From Streptomyces ruber (GTDB taxonomy: Bacteria > Actinomycetota > Actinomycetes > Streptomycetales > Streptomycetaceae), in NCBI RefSeq assembly GCF_014648075.1, contig NZ_BMQK01000022.1:44066-108065 (forward strand): DNA of 64,000 bases, in the 5' to 3' direction. This document shows positions 19,174 through 27,450 of the stretch, piece after piece. Position numbers and translations under genes: made by a program. How positions within the stretch are numbered: position 1 is the first letter of the stretch; each line of letters starts with the position of its first letter. A model generated the notes under the pieces. That model was not told the origin of the DNA. It did not search any database and worked only from the letters and a program-made list of their open reading frames with translations.

Positions 19174-19381
19174 GCGCCAGATGTTAGGGCACGTCCCGGT
19201 GTCGCTGAGCTCGCGCTTGTCACAGACAGTCGTCTTCGGTCACTTCACGTGCGGGAGCTGGCGGTCCCCGCCGTGGGCCACCCGTCCGGGGCATGTGCGG
19301 TGACGAACTGCGGCTCGACCTGCAGGTACACAGGCTCGAAGGCCGGCCCGGGCTCCGCGGCCGCGCCTCCGAGACACCGCG

Positions 19382-20038
19382 TCACCCTCGTCCGGCCTGC
19401 CTGCGTGCCACGTACGCGGCGGCCTGTGCGCGCCTCTGCATGCCGAGCTTGGCCAGCAGTCCCGACACGTAGTTCTTGACGGTCTTCTCGGCGAGGTGCA
19501 GCCGCTCCCCGATCGCCCGGTTCGTGAGCCCCTCACCGATCAGTTCGAGGATCCTGCGCTCCTGCTCGGTGAGCGTCGCCATCGGGTCGTCGCCGTCCCC
19601 GCGTTCCTCCGGCGGCCCTTCCGGCACGCGCGCGCGGGACACCGGGCCGAGCAGGAGGTCCCCGGCGGCGACCCGCCGGACCGCGGCGAGCAGTTCTTCA
19701 CCACGGAGGTCCTTCAGGACGTACCCGGACGCGCCCGCCGCGACCGCGCCGGACAGCGCCTCGTCGTCGGCGTACGAGGTCAGCATCAGGCACTTGACGT
19801 CCCCGTCGCGCGCGCGGGTCCGCCGGCACACCTCGACGCCGCTGCCGTCCGGGAGCCGGACGTCCAGGATCGCGACGTCCGGGCGGACGGCCGGAATCCG
19901 CTCCAGCGCGTCGGCCGCCGTGCCCGCTTCGCCGACCACCTCGATGTCGGGCTCGTCCGCGAACAGCTGGTGCAGCCCACGGCGGACGATCTCGTGATCA
20001 TCCAGGATGAACACGGTGATTCTTCCGGTTGCGGGCAC
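19382..20038 (-). CDS. NarL/DevR-type response regulator, no adjacent kinase
   Basis: 218 residues, GTG start. Receiver domain: acidic pair Asp13-Asp14, phospho-acceptor Asp59 in VAILDVRLPDGSGVEV, Thr/Ser in MLTSYADDEA, Lys in GYVLKDLRGEE. LuxR-type HTH: LTEQERRILELIGEGLTNRA and LAEKTVKNYVSGLLAKLGMQ, the DevR/DosR pattern. There is no histidine kinase next door, so it is an orphan or served by a remote sensor. It sits between an APH-type kinase and the second keto acid dehydrogenase operon; regulating the latter is possible but unproven. Confidence 0.9.
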   Translation of the reverse strand: MPATGRITVFILDDHEIVRRGLHQLFADEPDIEVVGEAGTAADALERIPAVRPDVAILDVRLPDGSGVEVCRRTRARDGDVKCLMLTSYADDEALSGAVAAGASGYVLKDLRGEELLAAVRRVAAGDLLLGPVSRARVPEGPPEERGDGDDPMATLTEQERRILELIGEGLTNRAIGERLHLAEKTVKNYVSGLLAKLGMQRRAQAAAYVARRQAGRG

Positions 20039-20478
20039 GGAGCCAGTCTCACACAGGAGGCACGCTGCCGCGTCCCGTCCCCGGGCGTCGTGAATAGGCC
20101 ACTCGAACCCTTCCCGTGCTCCGTGTGGCCGGGATAACGTGCCGGTGTTCCGGCCCCCTGCGAGGCTGTGACCAGTGCTGTGACCAGCAACAGTGCCCGG
20201 CAGGCGCGGGTTACTTGGACATCCGAGTACGCGAATACTTGGAAATCCAAGGAAATGCGCAGGTCAGGGAGGGTTTCACAGGAATGTGGAGCACTGGGTA
20301 ACGTGCTTTGTTGCAGGGCGCTCGCCGGGGCACCTGTCACGCCTGTTCCCGGCCGAGGGCGCCCACCCCGTGCCCGGGTTGCGGGAGCAGGCGAGCCGCT
20401 TCCCCAGGCTCCGAAAGAGCAGGGGGGACTCCCAGCCCACCCGGCGACCCCGGGGGCCGGACCGACGGAGGAGCACAC
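20039..20478. promoter_or_regulatory. Control region of the second bkd operon, with tandem near-palindromes
   Basis: 440 bp without a gene between the response regulator (leftward) and bkdF (rightward). Two 18-bp near-palindromes share the left arm TACTTGGA: TACTTGGACATCCGAGTA (20212-20229) and TACTTGGAAATCCAAGGA (20236-20253). Each has 7/8 matching arms and their centres are 24 bp apart. A direct repeat of CTGTGACCAG lies just upstream (about 20166-20186). CGGAGGAG before GTG 20479 is the ribosome site. The AT-richer stretch around 20211-20275 is likely the promoter. Confidence 0.65.
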
Positions 20479-21711
20479 GTGACCGTGGAGAGCACTGCCG
20501 CGCGCAAGCCGCGACGCAGCGCGGGAGGCAAGGCCGGTACCACCGGCAGCAAGCGCAGCACCACCGGCACCAAGAGCACCACCCGTGCCGCTGCCGGCAC
20601 GGCGCGGGGCACCGAGCCCGAACTCGTCCAATTGCTGACCCCCGAGGGCAAGAGGGTCAGGAACGCCGAGTACGACCCGTACGTCGCGGACATCGGCGAC
20701 GAGGAGCTGCGCGGGCTGTACCGGGACATGGTGCTGACCCGTCGTTTCGACGCCGAGGCGACCGCTCTCCAGCGCCAGGGGGAGCTGGGCCTGTGGCCCT
20801 CGCTGCTGGGCCAGGAGGCCGCCCAGATCGGTTCCGGGCGGGCCACCCGCGAGGACGACTACGTCTTCCCGACCTACCGCGAGCACGGCATGGCCTGGTG
20901 CCGCGGGGTCGACCCGACCAACCTGCTCGGCATGTTCCGCGGCGTGAACAACGGCGGCTGGGACCCGAACGGGAACAACTTCCACCTCTACACGATCGTC
21001 ATCGGCTCCCAGGCGCTGCACGCGACGGGCTACGCGATGGGCGTGGCCAAGGACGGCGCGGACGCGGCGGTGATCGCCTGCTTCGGCGACGGCGCCTCCA
21101 GCCAGGGCGACGTGGCCGAGGCGTTCAACTTCGCCGCGGTCTACAACGCGCCGGTGGTGTTCTTCTGCCAGAACAACCAGTGGGCGATCTCCGAGCCCAC
21201 CGAGAAGCAGACCCGGGTGCCGCTCTACCAGCGCGCGCAGGGCTACGGCTTCCCGGGCGTCCGCGTCGACGGCAACGACGTGCTGGCCTGCCTCGCGGTC
21301 ACCAAGTGGGCCCTGGAGCGGGCCCGCCGGGGCGAGGGCCCGACCCTGGTGGAGGCGTACACGTACCGCATGGGCGCCCACACCACCTCCGACGACCCGA
21401 CCCGCTACCGGCTGGACGACGAGCGGGTGGCCTGGGAGGCCAAGGACCCGATCGCCCGCCTGCGCAGCCACCTGGAGTCCCGAACGGACACGATCGAGGG
21501 GTTCTTCGCGGAACTCGAGGAGGAGAGCGAGGCGTTGGGAAGGCGGGTGCGCGAAGCGGTGCGTGCCATGCCGGACCCGGACCGTTTCGCGATCTTCGAG
21601 AACGCCTACGCGGACGGTCACGCGCTCGTCGACGAGGAGCGCGCCCAGTTCGCCGCGTACCAGGCGTCGTTCGCCGACAACGCCGACGTCGAGGAGGGTG
21701 ACCAGCGATGA
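20479..21711 (+). CDS. bkdF: Branched-chain 2-oxoacid dehydrogenase E1 alpha (second set)
   Basis: 410 residues from GTG 20479 (CGGAGGAG upstream). The first 45 residues are a Lys/Arg/Ser/Thr-rich tail that the first-set alpha chain lacks. Then: YREHGMAWCRGVDPTNLLGM, the ThDP motif GDGASSQGDVAEAFNF closing with QNNQWAISEP, and YRMGAHTTSDDPTRYR. It decarboxylates branched-chain keto acids together with the overlapping beta chain. Compared with the copy at 2.8 kb it keeps the catalytic motifs but differs elsewhere, so this is an old duplication rather than a recent one. The TGA overlaps the next ATG. Confidence 0.93.
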   Translation: MTVESTAARKPRRSAGGKAGTTGSKRSTTGTKSTTRAAAGTARGTEPELVQLLTPEGKRVRNAEYDPYVADIGDEELRGLYRDMVLTRRFDAEATALQRQGELGLWPSLLGQEAAQIGSGRATREDDYVFPTYREHGMAWCRGVDPTNLLGMFRGVNNGGWDPNGNNFHLYTIVIGSQALHATGYAMGVAKDGADAAVIACFGDGASSQGDVAEAFNFAAVYNAPVVFFCQNNQWAISEPTEKQTRVPLYQRAQGYGFPGVRVDGNDVLACLAVTKWALERARRGEGPTLVEAYTYRMGAHTTSDDPTRYRLDDERVAWEAKDPIARLRSHLESRTDTIEGFFAELEEESEALGRRVREAVRAMPDPDRFAIFENAYADGHALVDEERAQFAAYQASFADNADVEEGDQR

Positions 21712-22688
21712 CCACGGAGAAGATGGCGCTGGCCAAGGCGATCAACGAATCGCTGCGCAAGGCCCTCGAGACCGACCCCAAGGTGCTCGTCATGGGCGAG
21801 GACGTCGGCAAGCTCGGCGGCGTGTTCCGGGTGACGGACGGTTTGCAGAAGGACTTCGGCGAGGACCGGGTGATAGACACCCCGCTCGCGGAGTCCGGCA
21901 TCGTCGGCACCGCCATCGGCCTCGCCCTGCGCGGCTACCGTCCGGTGGTGGAGATCCAGTTCGACGGGTTCGTCTTCCCGGCGTACGACCAGATCGTCAC
22001 CCAGCTGGCGAAGATGCACGCCCGCTCCCTGGGCAAGATCAAGCTTCCCGTCGTGGTCCGCATCCCCTACGGCGGCGGCATCGGCGCGGTGGAGCACCAC
22101 TCCGAGTCCCCGGAGGCGCTGTTCGCGCACGTCGCGGGGTTGAAGGTGGTCTCGCCCTCGGACGCGAACGACGCCTACTGGATGATGCAGCAGGCCATCC
22201 AGAGCGACGACCCGGTGATCTTCTTCGAGCCGAAGCGGCGCTACTGGGACAAGGCCGAGGTCAGCTTCGAGGCGATCCCGGACCCGCTGCACGCCGCCCG
22301 CGTGGCGCGGGAGGGCACCGACTGCACGCTCGTCGCGTACGGGCCCATGGTGAAGCTGTGCCTGGAGGTCGCCGCCGCCGCGGCCGAGGAGGGCAGGTCC
22401 CTGGAGGTCCTGGACCTGCGCTCGGTCTCCCCGCTGGACTTCGACGCGATCCAGGCCTCGGTGGAGAAGACCCGCCGGCTGGTCGTGGTGCACGAGGCGC
22501 CGGTGTTCTTCGGCTCGGGCGCGGAGATCGCCGCCCGGATCACCGAGCGGTGCTTCTACCACCTGGAGGCGCCCGTCCTGCGGGTCGGCGGTTACCACGC
22601 GCCGTATCCGCCGGCCCGGCTGGAGGAGGACTACCTGCCGGACCTGGACCGGGTGCTCGACGCCGTCGACCGCTCGCTGGCGTACTGA
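21708..22688 (+). CDS. bkdG: Branched-chain 2-oxoacid dehydrogenase E1 beta (second set)
   Basis: 326 residues. Seen: VLVMGEDVGKLGGVFRVTDG, DTPLAESGIVGTAIGLALRG, RIPYGGGIGAVEHHSESPEA, IFFEPKRRYWDKAEV, and a C-terminal transketolase domain with VVVHEAPVFFGSGAEIAARI. It overlaps the alpha chain by ATGA, and the E2 gene begins 11 bp after its stop. It supplies half of the ThDP active site. It is closely similar to the beta chain at 3.9 kb along its whole length. Confidence 0.93.
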   Translation: MTTEKMALAKAINESLRKALETDPKVLVMGEDVGKLGGVFRVTDGLQKDFGEDRVIDTPLAESGIVGTAIGLALRGYRPVVEIQFDGFVFPAYDQIVTQLAKMHARSLGKIKLPVVVRIPYGGGIGAVEHHSESPEALFAHVAGLKVVSPSDANDAYWMMQQAIQSDDPVIFFEPKRRYWDKAEVSFEAIPDPLHAARVAREGTDCTLVAYGPMVKLCLEVAAAAAEEGRSLEVLDLRSVSPLDFDAIQASVEKTRRLVVVHEAPVFFGSGAEIAARITERCFYHLEAPVLRVGGYHAPYPPARLEEDYLPDLDRVLDAVDRSLAY

Positions 22689-22699
22689 GGGAGAGGGTC

Positions 22700-24160
22700 G
22701 TGACGACGATGACCGAAGCGTCCGTTCGCGAGTTCAAGATGCCGGACGTGGGCGAGGGGCTCACCGAGGCCGAGATCCTCAAGTGGTACGTACAGCCCGG
22801 GGACACGGTCACCGACGGGCAGGTCGTCTGCGAGGTCGAGACCGCGAAGGCGGCCGTCGAGCTGCCGATCCCCTACGACGGTGTCGTGACCGAGCTGCAC
22901 GTTCCCGAGGGCACCACGGTCGACGTGGGCACGGCGATCATCGCGGTCGACGTGTCCGGCGGCGCACCCGCCGAGGAGGCGCCCGCGGCCGGGGCCGCCC
23001 CCGCGCCGGAGGCGGCCCCGGACGGGCCGGCCGCGCCGCAGGCCCGCGAGGCGGTCCTCGTCGGGTACGGCGTGGCCACGTCCTCGACCAGGCGCCGCCC
23101 CCGCAAGGGCGCCCGGCCCGCGGAGCCCGCCGCGACCACGCCGTTCGAGGCGGCCCCCGCGCCCCAGGGCGTGGGCGGCGAGCTGAACGGGCACGGCGGC
23201 CCGCGGCGCCCGCTGGCCAAGCCGCCGGTGCGCAAGCTGGCCAAGGACCTCGGGGTCGACCTGGCCGCGGTCACGCCGTCCGGCCCGGACGGCGTCATCA
23301 CGCGCGAGGACGTGCACGCGGCGGTCGCACCCACGGCCCCGGCGGAGCCCACGGCCCCGCAGCCGGCCGCGCCGCGGACCGTCCCCGCGCAGCCCTCCCC
23401 GGCCGCGGCCCCCACGGCGCCGGCCGCCCCGGCGGCGCCCGCGGTGTCGTACGACACCGCGCGGGAGACCCGCGTCCCGGTCAAGGGGGTCCGCAAGGCG
23501 ACGGCGGCGGCGATGGTCGGCTCGGCGTTCACGGCGCCGCACGTCACCGAGTTCGTGACGGTCGACGTGACCCGCACCCTGAAGCTGGTCGAGGAGCTGA
23601 AGCAGGACAAGGACATGCAGGGGCTGCGGGTGAACCCGCTGCTGCTCATCGCCAAGGCCCTGCTGGTCGCGATCAAGCGCAACCCGGAGATCAACTCCTC
23701 CTGGGACGAGGCGAACCAGGAGATCGTCCGCAAGCACTACGTGAACCTGGGCATCGCGGCGGCGACCCCCCGCGGTCTCATAGTGCCGAACATCAAGGAC
23801 GCGCACGACAAGACCCTGCCGCAGCTGGCCGAGTCGCTGGGCGAGCTGGTGTCCACGGCACGCGAGGGCCGTACGTCTCCGGCGGCCATGCAGGGCGGCA
23901 CGATCACCATCACGAACGTCGGCGTCTTCGGCGTCGACACGGGCACGCCGATCCTCAACCCCGGCGAGTCCGCGATCCTCGCCGTCGGTGCGATCAAGCT
24001 CCAGCCCTGGGTCCACAAGGGCAAGGTCAAGCCCCGCCAGGTCACCACGCTCGCGCTCTCCTTCGACCACCGGCTGGTCGACGGGGAGCTGGGCTCCAGG
24101 ACACTGGCGGACGTGGCGGCGATCCTCGAGCAGCCCAAGCGGCTGATCACCTGGGCGTAG
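22700..24160 (+). CDS. bkdH: Dihydrolipoyl acyltransferase E2 (second set)
   Basis: 486 residues from GTG 22700 (GAGGGAGAGGG upstream; ATG 22709 possible). Domains: lipoyl with Lys50 in CEVETAKAAVEL; a long Ala/Pro linker; peripheral-subunit-binding PVRKLAKDLGVDLAAVTPSG; a second Ala/Pro linker; acyltransferase with TITITNVGVFGVDTGTPILN and the catalytic SFDHRLVDGELG. It is longer than the first-set E2 mainly in linkers. It transfers branched acyl groups to CoA. A perfect 17-bp hairpin closes the operon, and E3 is again absent. Confidence 0.93.
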   Translation: MTTMTEASVREFKMPDVGEGLTEAEILKWYVQPGDTVTDGQVVCEVETAKAAVELPIPYDGVVTELHVPEGTTVDVGTAIIAVDVSGGAPAEEAPAAGAAPAPEAAPDGPAAPQAREAVLVGYGVATSSTRRRPRKGARPAEPAATTPFEAAPAPQGVGGELNGHGGPRRPLAKPPVRKLAKDLGVDLAAVTPSGPDGVITREDVHAAVAPTAPAEPTAPQPAAPRTVPAQPSPAAAPTAPAAPAAPAVSYDTARETRVPVKGVRKATAAAMVGSAFTAPHVTEFVTVDVTRTLKLVEELKQDKDMQGLRVNPLLLIAKALLVAIKRNPEINSSWDEANQEIVRKHYVNLGIAAATPRGLIVPNIKDAHDKTLPQLAESLGELVSTAREGRTSPAAMQGGTITITNVGVFGVDTGTPILNPGESAILAVGAIKLQPWVHKGKVKPRQVTTLALSFDHRLVDGELGSRTLADVAAILEQPKRLITWA

Positions 24161-24182
24161 CCGGCCCGGCGGCACGTGCGAG

Positions 24183-24219
24183 GGGAGGGGCCCGCCGGAA
24201 TGTCCGGCGGGCCCCTCCC
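24183..24219. terminator. Terminator of the second bkd operon
   Basis: Perfect 17-bp arms (starting GGGAGGGGCCCGCCGGA) around a three-base ATG loop. It lies between the convergent E2 gene and the penicillin-binding protein gene and probably serves both. Confidence 0.92.
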
Positions 24220-24268
24220 GGCCGTGGTGCATCGTTCCGCCGGTGCCGTCGGCGGGCGAATCGTTCCG

Positions 24269-25186
24269 CTACTTCAGGGCGAAGCCGAAGTCCATCAGCT
24301 TCTTCGCGTCCGCCGTGCGGGTGGCGGCCGACGACGACGTCAGGACGGCCCCCACGACCGTCCTGCCGTTGCGGGTGGCCGCGAAGACGAGGCAGTACTT
24401 GGCCACCGTGCCGGAGCCGGTCTTCACCCCGATGGTGCCCTGGTACTCGCTGAGCAGGTTGTTGGTGTTCGACCAGTTCATGTAGCGGTAGCCGCCGCTC
24501 TTGGTCGTCACCTTCTGCTGCGTCGACTTCGTTCCCACGATCGTGCGGAAGGTGCTCGACTTCAGCGCGGTGCTCGCGAGTTTCGACAGGTCCCGCGGCG
24601 TCGAGTAGTTGGCGCCGTTGCTGATGCCGTCGAACGAGTCGAAGTTGGTGTTCGTCATGCCGAGGCTCTTGGCGGTCGTGTTCATCTTCGAGATGAACGA
24701 CTGCACCCGCGCCTCCCGGGTGGAGCCGGTGCCGAACTTGTCGGCGAGCGCGTACGCCGCGTCGCAGCCCGACGGGAGCATCAGCCCGTACAGCAGCTGG
24801 CGGACGGTGACCTTGTCGCCGACGATCAACTGGGCGGAGGAGGCGCCCTTGTTGACGATGTAGTCGCTGTACGCCTTGTCGATCGTGACCTCGGCGTCGA
24901 GGTTCAGGTTCTTCTCCGACAGCACGACCTGGGCGGTCATGATTTTTGTTGTGGAGCCGGTGGCCCGCGCGGTGTCCGCGGTCTTGCTGTACAGGCTCTT
25001 GCCCGTGGCGTCGTTCATCACGAACGCGCCCGGGGCGTCGATGGTGAACTTCACGGGGGCGGCGTGCGCGGGTGCCGTGCCGAGAGCGCCCGTCGCGACC
25101 AGCGCGCCGGTGGTCATCACGACGGCGACGGCTCTGCGCGCCCGCACGCCCTGTATGCCGGAAATCAAGTCGAGTACCCCGATCAC
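24269..25186 (-). CDS. K15-type D-alanyl-D-alanine peptidase/transpeptidase (S11)
   Basis: 305 residues from GTG 25186; GTG 25147 is an alternative. The signal peptide ends GALGTAPAHA near residue 42. Active-site motifs: Ser78-x-x-Lys81 in TGSTTKIMTA, SGC (not the usual SxN) in LMLPSGCDAAYALADKFGTG, and GVKTGSG. The SGC triad, size and flanking text (RQLLYGLMLP, NGANYSTPRDL, AKYCLVFAATR) match the Streptomyces K15 DD-transpeptidase, a low-molecular-weight PBP. It acts on peptidoglycan outside the membrane. The upstream region has an unusual A-rich tandem repeat. Confidence 0.92.
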   Translation of the reverse strand: MIGVLDLISGIQGVRARRAVAVVMTTGALVATGALGTAPAHAAPVKFTIDAPGAFVMNDATGKSLYSKTADTARATGSTTKIMTAQVVLSEKNLNLDAEVTIDKAYSDYIVNKGASSAQLIVGDKVTVRQLLYGLMLPSGCDAAYALADKFGTGSTREARVQSFISKMNTTAKSLGMTNTNFDSFDGISNGANYSTPRDLSKLASTALKSSTFRTIVGTKSTQQKVTTKSGGYRYMNWSNTNNLLSEYQGTIGVKTGSGTVAKYCLVFAATRNGRTVVGAVLTSSSAATRTADAKKLMDFGFALK

Positions 25187-25199
25187 GTCGTAAGTCTGC

Positions 25200-25227
25200 G
25201 GAAAACAGAAAACGGAAAACAGAAAAC
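25200..25227. repeat. 14-bp A-rich tandem repeat upstream of the PBP gene
   Basis: Two exact copies of GGAAAACAGAAAAC. On the coding strand of the PBP gene this is a pyrimidine run rich in TTTTC, 14 bp before the chosen start. Such A/T-rich sequence is rare in this genome and may be in the promoter or 5' leader. Confidence 0.8.
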
Positions 25228-25417
25228 AGTCACTTGAGCGTGGTGGAACGGTCACCCGTGGGTGGCATGGGAGGACCGCTTCTCCTGTGACATGTACGTA
25301 GCACGAATGGTTGCGTGGTTTCCGGGACGAACATCGGGTGGAGTGGTTCCTGGGCGGGACGGTCCCGGTATGTGGACGGGGGCCGACATGCGTACGTGTT
25401 GTATCTATCCTGTCGGC

Positions 25418-26080
25418 ATGCCATCAGCACCGTCCGTGACCATCAAGCAACCACCTGCTGCCGACCGGGTGTACGCCCATGTCAAACAAGGAGTCCTGGA
25501 ACGCCGCTACGAGGGCGGGACACTGCTCACCGAGGGCGAGCTCGCCGACGCGGTCGGAGTGTCCCGGACGCCGGTGCGCGAGGCGCTGCTGAGGCTGGAG
25601 GTCGAGGGCCTGATCAGGCTCTACCCGAAGAAGGGCGCCCTCGTGCTGCCGGTCTCCGCGCAGGAGATCGCGGACGTGGTGGAGACCCGCCAGCTCGTCG
25701 AGGAGCACGCGGTCCGCAAGATCGCCCCGGCCTCGCCGCAGCTGATCACGCGTCTGGAGGAACTGCTGGAGCAGCAGCGGACGCAGGCCGCGGCCGGGGA
25801 CTTCGCCGCCGCGGCCGTGACCGACCGCAGCTTCCACGCCGAGATCGTCCGCAGCGGCGGCAACGAGATCCTCTCCCGCCTCTACGACCAGCTCCGCGAC
25901 CGGCAGCTGCGCATGGGCGTCGCCGTGATGCACGCCCACCCCGACCGGGTCACCAAGACGCTCACCGAGCACCAGGAGATCCTGGAGGCGCTGCGGGCCG
26001 GTGACGCGGACGCCGCGGTGGACATCGTCCACCGGCACGTCAGCTGGTTCTCCAACCTCGCGCGGGGTGAGGTCCGGTGA
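25418..26080 (+). CDS. GntR family regulator (FCD/FadR type)
   Basis: 220 residues. A winged HTH at residues 10-75 (TEGELADAVGVSRTPVREAL, then VEGLIRLYPKKGALVLPV) and a C-terminal all-helical FCD domain (ADVVETRQLVEEHAVRKIA, FHAEIVRSGGNEILSRLYDQ, HQEILEALRAGDADAAVDIV) that binds small carboxylates or sugar acids. The stop overlaps the GTG of the MFS gene, so regulator and transporter form one unit and the transported compound is the likely inducer. Start ATG 25418 is preceded by no strong Shine-Dalgarno, and the transcript may be nearly leaderless. Confidence 0.9.
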   Translation: MPSAPSVTIKQPPAADRVYAHVKQGVLERRYEGGTLLTEGELADAVGVSRTPVREALLRLEVEGLIRLYPKKGALVLPVSAQEIADVVETRQLVEEHAVRKIAPASPQLITRLEELLEQQRTQAAAGDFAAAAVTDRSFHAEIVRSGGNEILSRLYDQLRDRQLRMGVAVMHAHPDRVTKTLTEHQEILEALRAGDADAAVDIVHRHVSWFSNLARGEVR

Positions 26081-27393
26081 GTTCCCCGAAGGGCTCCGCC
26101 CAGGCCGCCCGGCTGCCCGGTGACCCGCCCGGCGGCCGGCGCGCGATCGCCGTCTGGAGCGTCGGCGTCCTCGTCTACTTCGTCGCGGTCGTCTTCCGTA
26201 CGTCGCTGGGGGTCGCCGGCCTCGACGCGGCCGACCGCTTCCATGTGAACGCCTCCGCGCTGTCCACCTTCTCCATCCTCCAGCTGCTGGTGTACGCGGG
26301 CATGCAGATACCCGTGGGCCTGATGGTCGACCGGCTCGGCACCAAGAAGGTGCTGACGCTGGGCGCCGCGCTCTTCACGGTCGGCCAGCTGGGCTTCGCC
26401 CTGTCGCCCACCTACGGCATGGCGCTGGCCTCGCGCGCGCTGCTGGGCTGCGGTGACGCGATGACGTTCATCAGCGTGCTGCGGCTGGGCACCCGCTGGT
26501 TCCCCGCCCGGCGCGGCCCGCTCGTCGGCCAGCTCGCGGGGCTCGCGGGCATGGCGGGCAACCTGGTGTCGACGCTGGTGATCGCGCGGCTGCTGCACGA
26601 CGTGGGCTGGACGGCGGCGTTCGCGGGCAGCTCGGCCCTCGGCGCCGTGGCCCTCGTTCTCATGCTCCTCTTCCTCAAGGACCACCCCGAGGGGCACGAA
26701 CCGGCGCCGGTCGCGCACCAGGGCGCGGCGTACGTGCGGCGGCAGATCGCGGCGTCCTGGCGGGAGCCGGGCACCCGGCTCGGGCTGTGGGTGCACTTCA
26801 CCACGCAGTTCCCGGCGATGGTGTTCCTGCTGCTGTGGGGCCTGCCGTTCCTCGTGGAGGCCCAGGGGCTGTCCCGGGCGACGGCGGGCGAGCTGCTCAC
26901 CCTGATCGTGGTGTCCAACATGGTCATCGGCCTGGTCTACGGGCAGATCATCGCCCGGCACCACGCGGCGCGGCTGCCGCTGGCGCTGGGCACGGTGCTG
27001 GCCACGGCGGCCGTCTGGGCGGCCACGCTGGCCTACCCCGCCGATCATGCGCCGATGTGGCTGCTGCTGGTGCTGTGCGTGGTCCTCGGCGCCTGCGGCC
27101 CGGCCTCGATGATCGGCTTCGACTTCGCCCGCCCCGCCAACCCGCCCGAGCGTCAGGGGACGGGCTCCGGCATCACCAACATGGGCGGTTTCGTCGCCTC
27201 GATGACGACGCTGCTGGCGGTCGGCGTCCTCCTGGACGCCACCGGCCAGAACTACGGCATCGCCTTCTCGTCCGTCTTCGTCCTCCAGACCCTCGGCCTC
27301 ACCCAGATCCTGCGCCTGCGCAGGCGCGCGGCCCTGCGCGAGCGCGAGCGTCTGGTGGCGAGCCGGGTGGAGACGGTGCACGTACCGGCGTGA
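26077..27393 (+). CDS. MFS transporter
   Basis: 438 residues, GTG start overlapping gntR. About 12 TM segments. The conserved MFS loop appears as GLMVDRLGTKKVLTLGAALF after TM2, with FISVLRLGTRWFPARRGPLV and NLVSTLVIARLL in the N-half and MVFLLLWGLPFLVEAQG starting the C-half. The NNP/GudP-like pattern of a small-molecule symporter is suggested but the substrate is unknown. Coupling to a FadR-type regulator suggests a carboxylate or similar nutrient. The tail is a short Arg-rich cytoplasmic end. Confidence 0.88.
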   Translation: MSSPKGSAQAARLPGDPPGGRRAIAVWSVGVLVYFVAVVFRTSLGVAGLDAADRFHVNASALSTFSILQLLVYAGMQIPVGLMVDRLGTKKVLTLGAALFTVGQLGFALSPTYGMALASRALLGCGDAMTFISVLRLGTRWFPARRGPLVGQLAGLAGMAGNLVSTLVIARLLHDVGWTAAFAGSSALGAVALVLMLLFLKDHPEGHEPAPVAHQGAAYVRRQIAASWREPGTRLGLWVHFTTQFPAMVFLLLWGLPFLVEAQGLSRATAGELLTLIVVSNMVIGLVYGQIIARHHAARLPLALGTVLATAAVWAATLAYPADHAPMWLLLVLCVVLGACGPASMIGFDFARPANPPERQGTGSGITNMGGFVASMTTLLAVGVLLDATGQNYGIAFSSVFVLQTLGLTQILRLRRRAALRERERLVASRVETVHVPA

Positions 27394-27450
27394 CGGCCCG
27401 CCGGAGCGGAGGCGGGGCCGGCCGGGCGCCGCGGGAGCGGCACCGGCCGG

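Noticed and set aside
19248..19253. CACGTG hexamer in TTCACGTGCGG near 19.25 kb as another parS.
   Set aside because: Only one half of the palindrome matches; the right arm lacks GAAAC.
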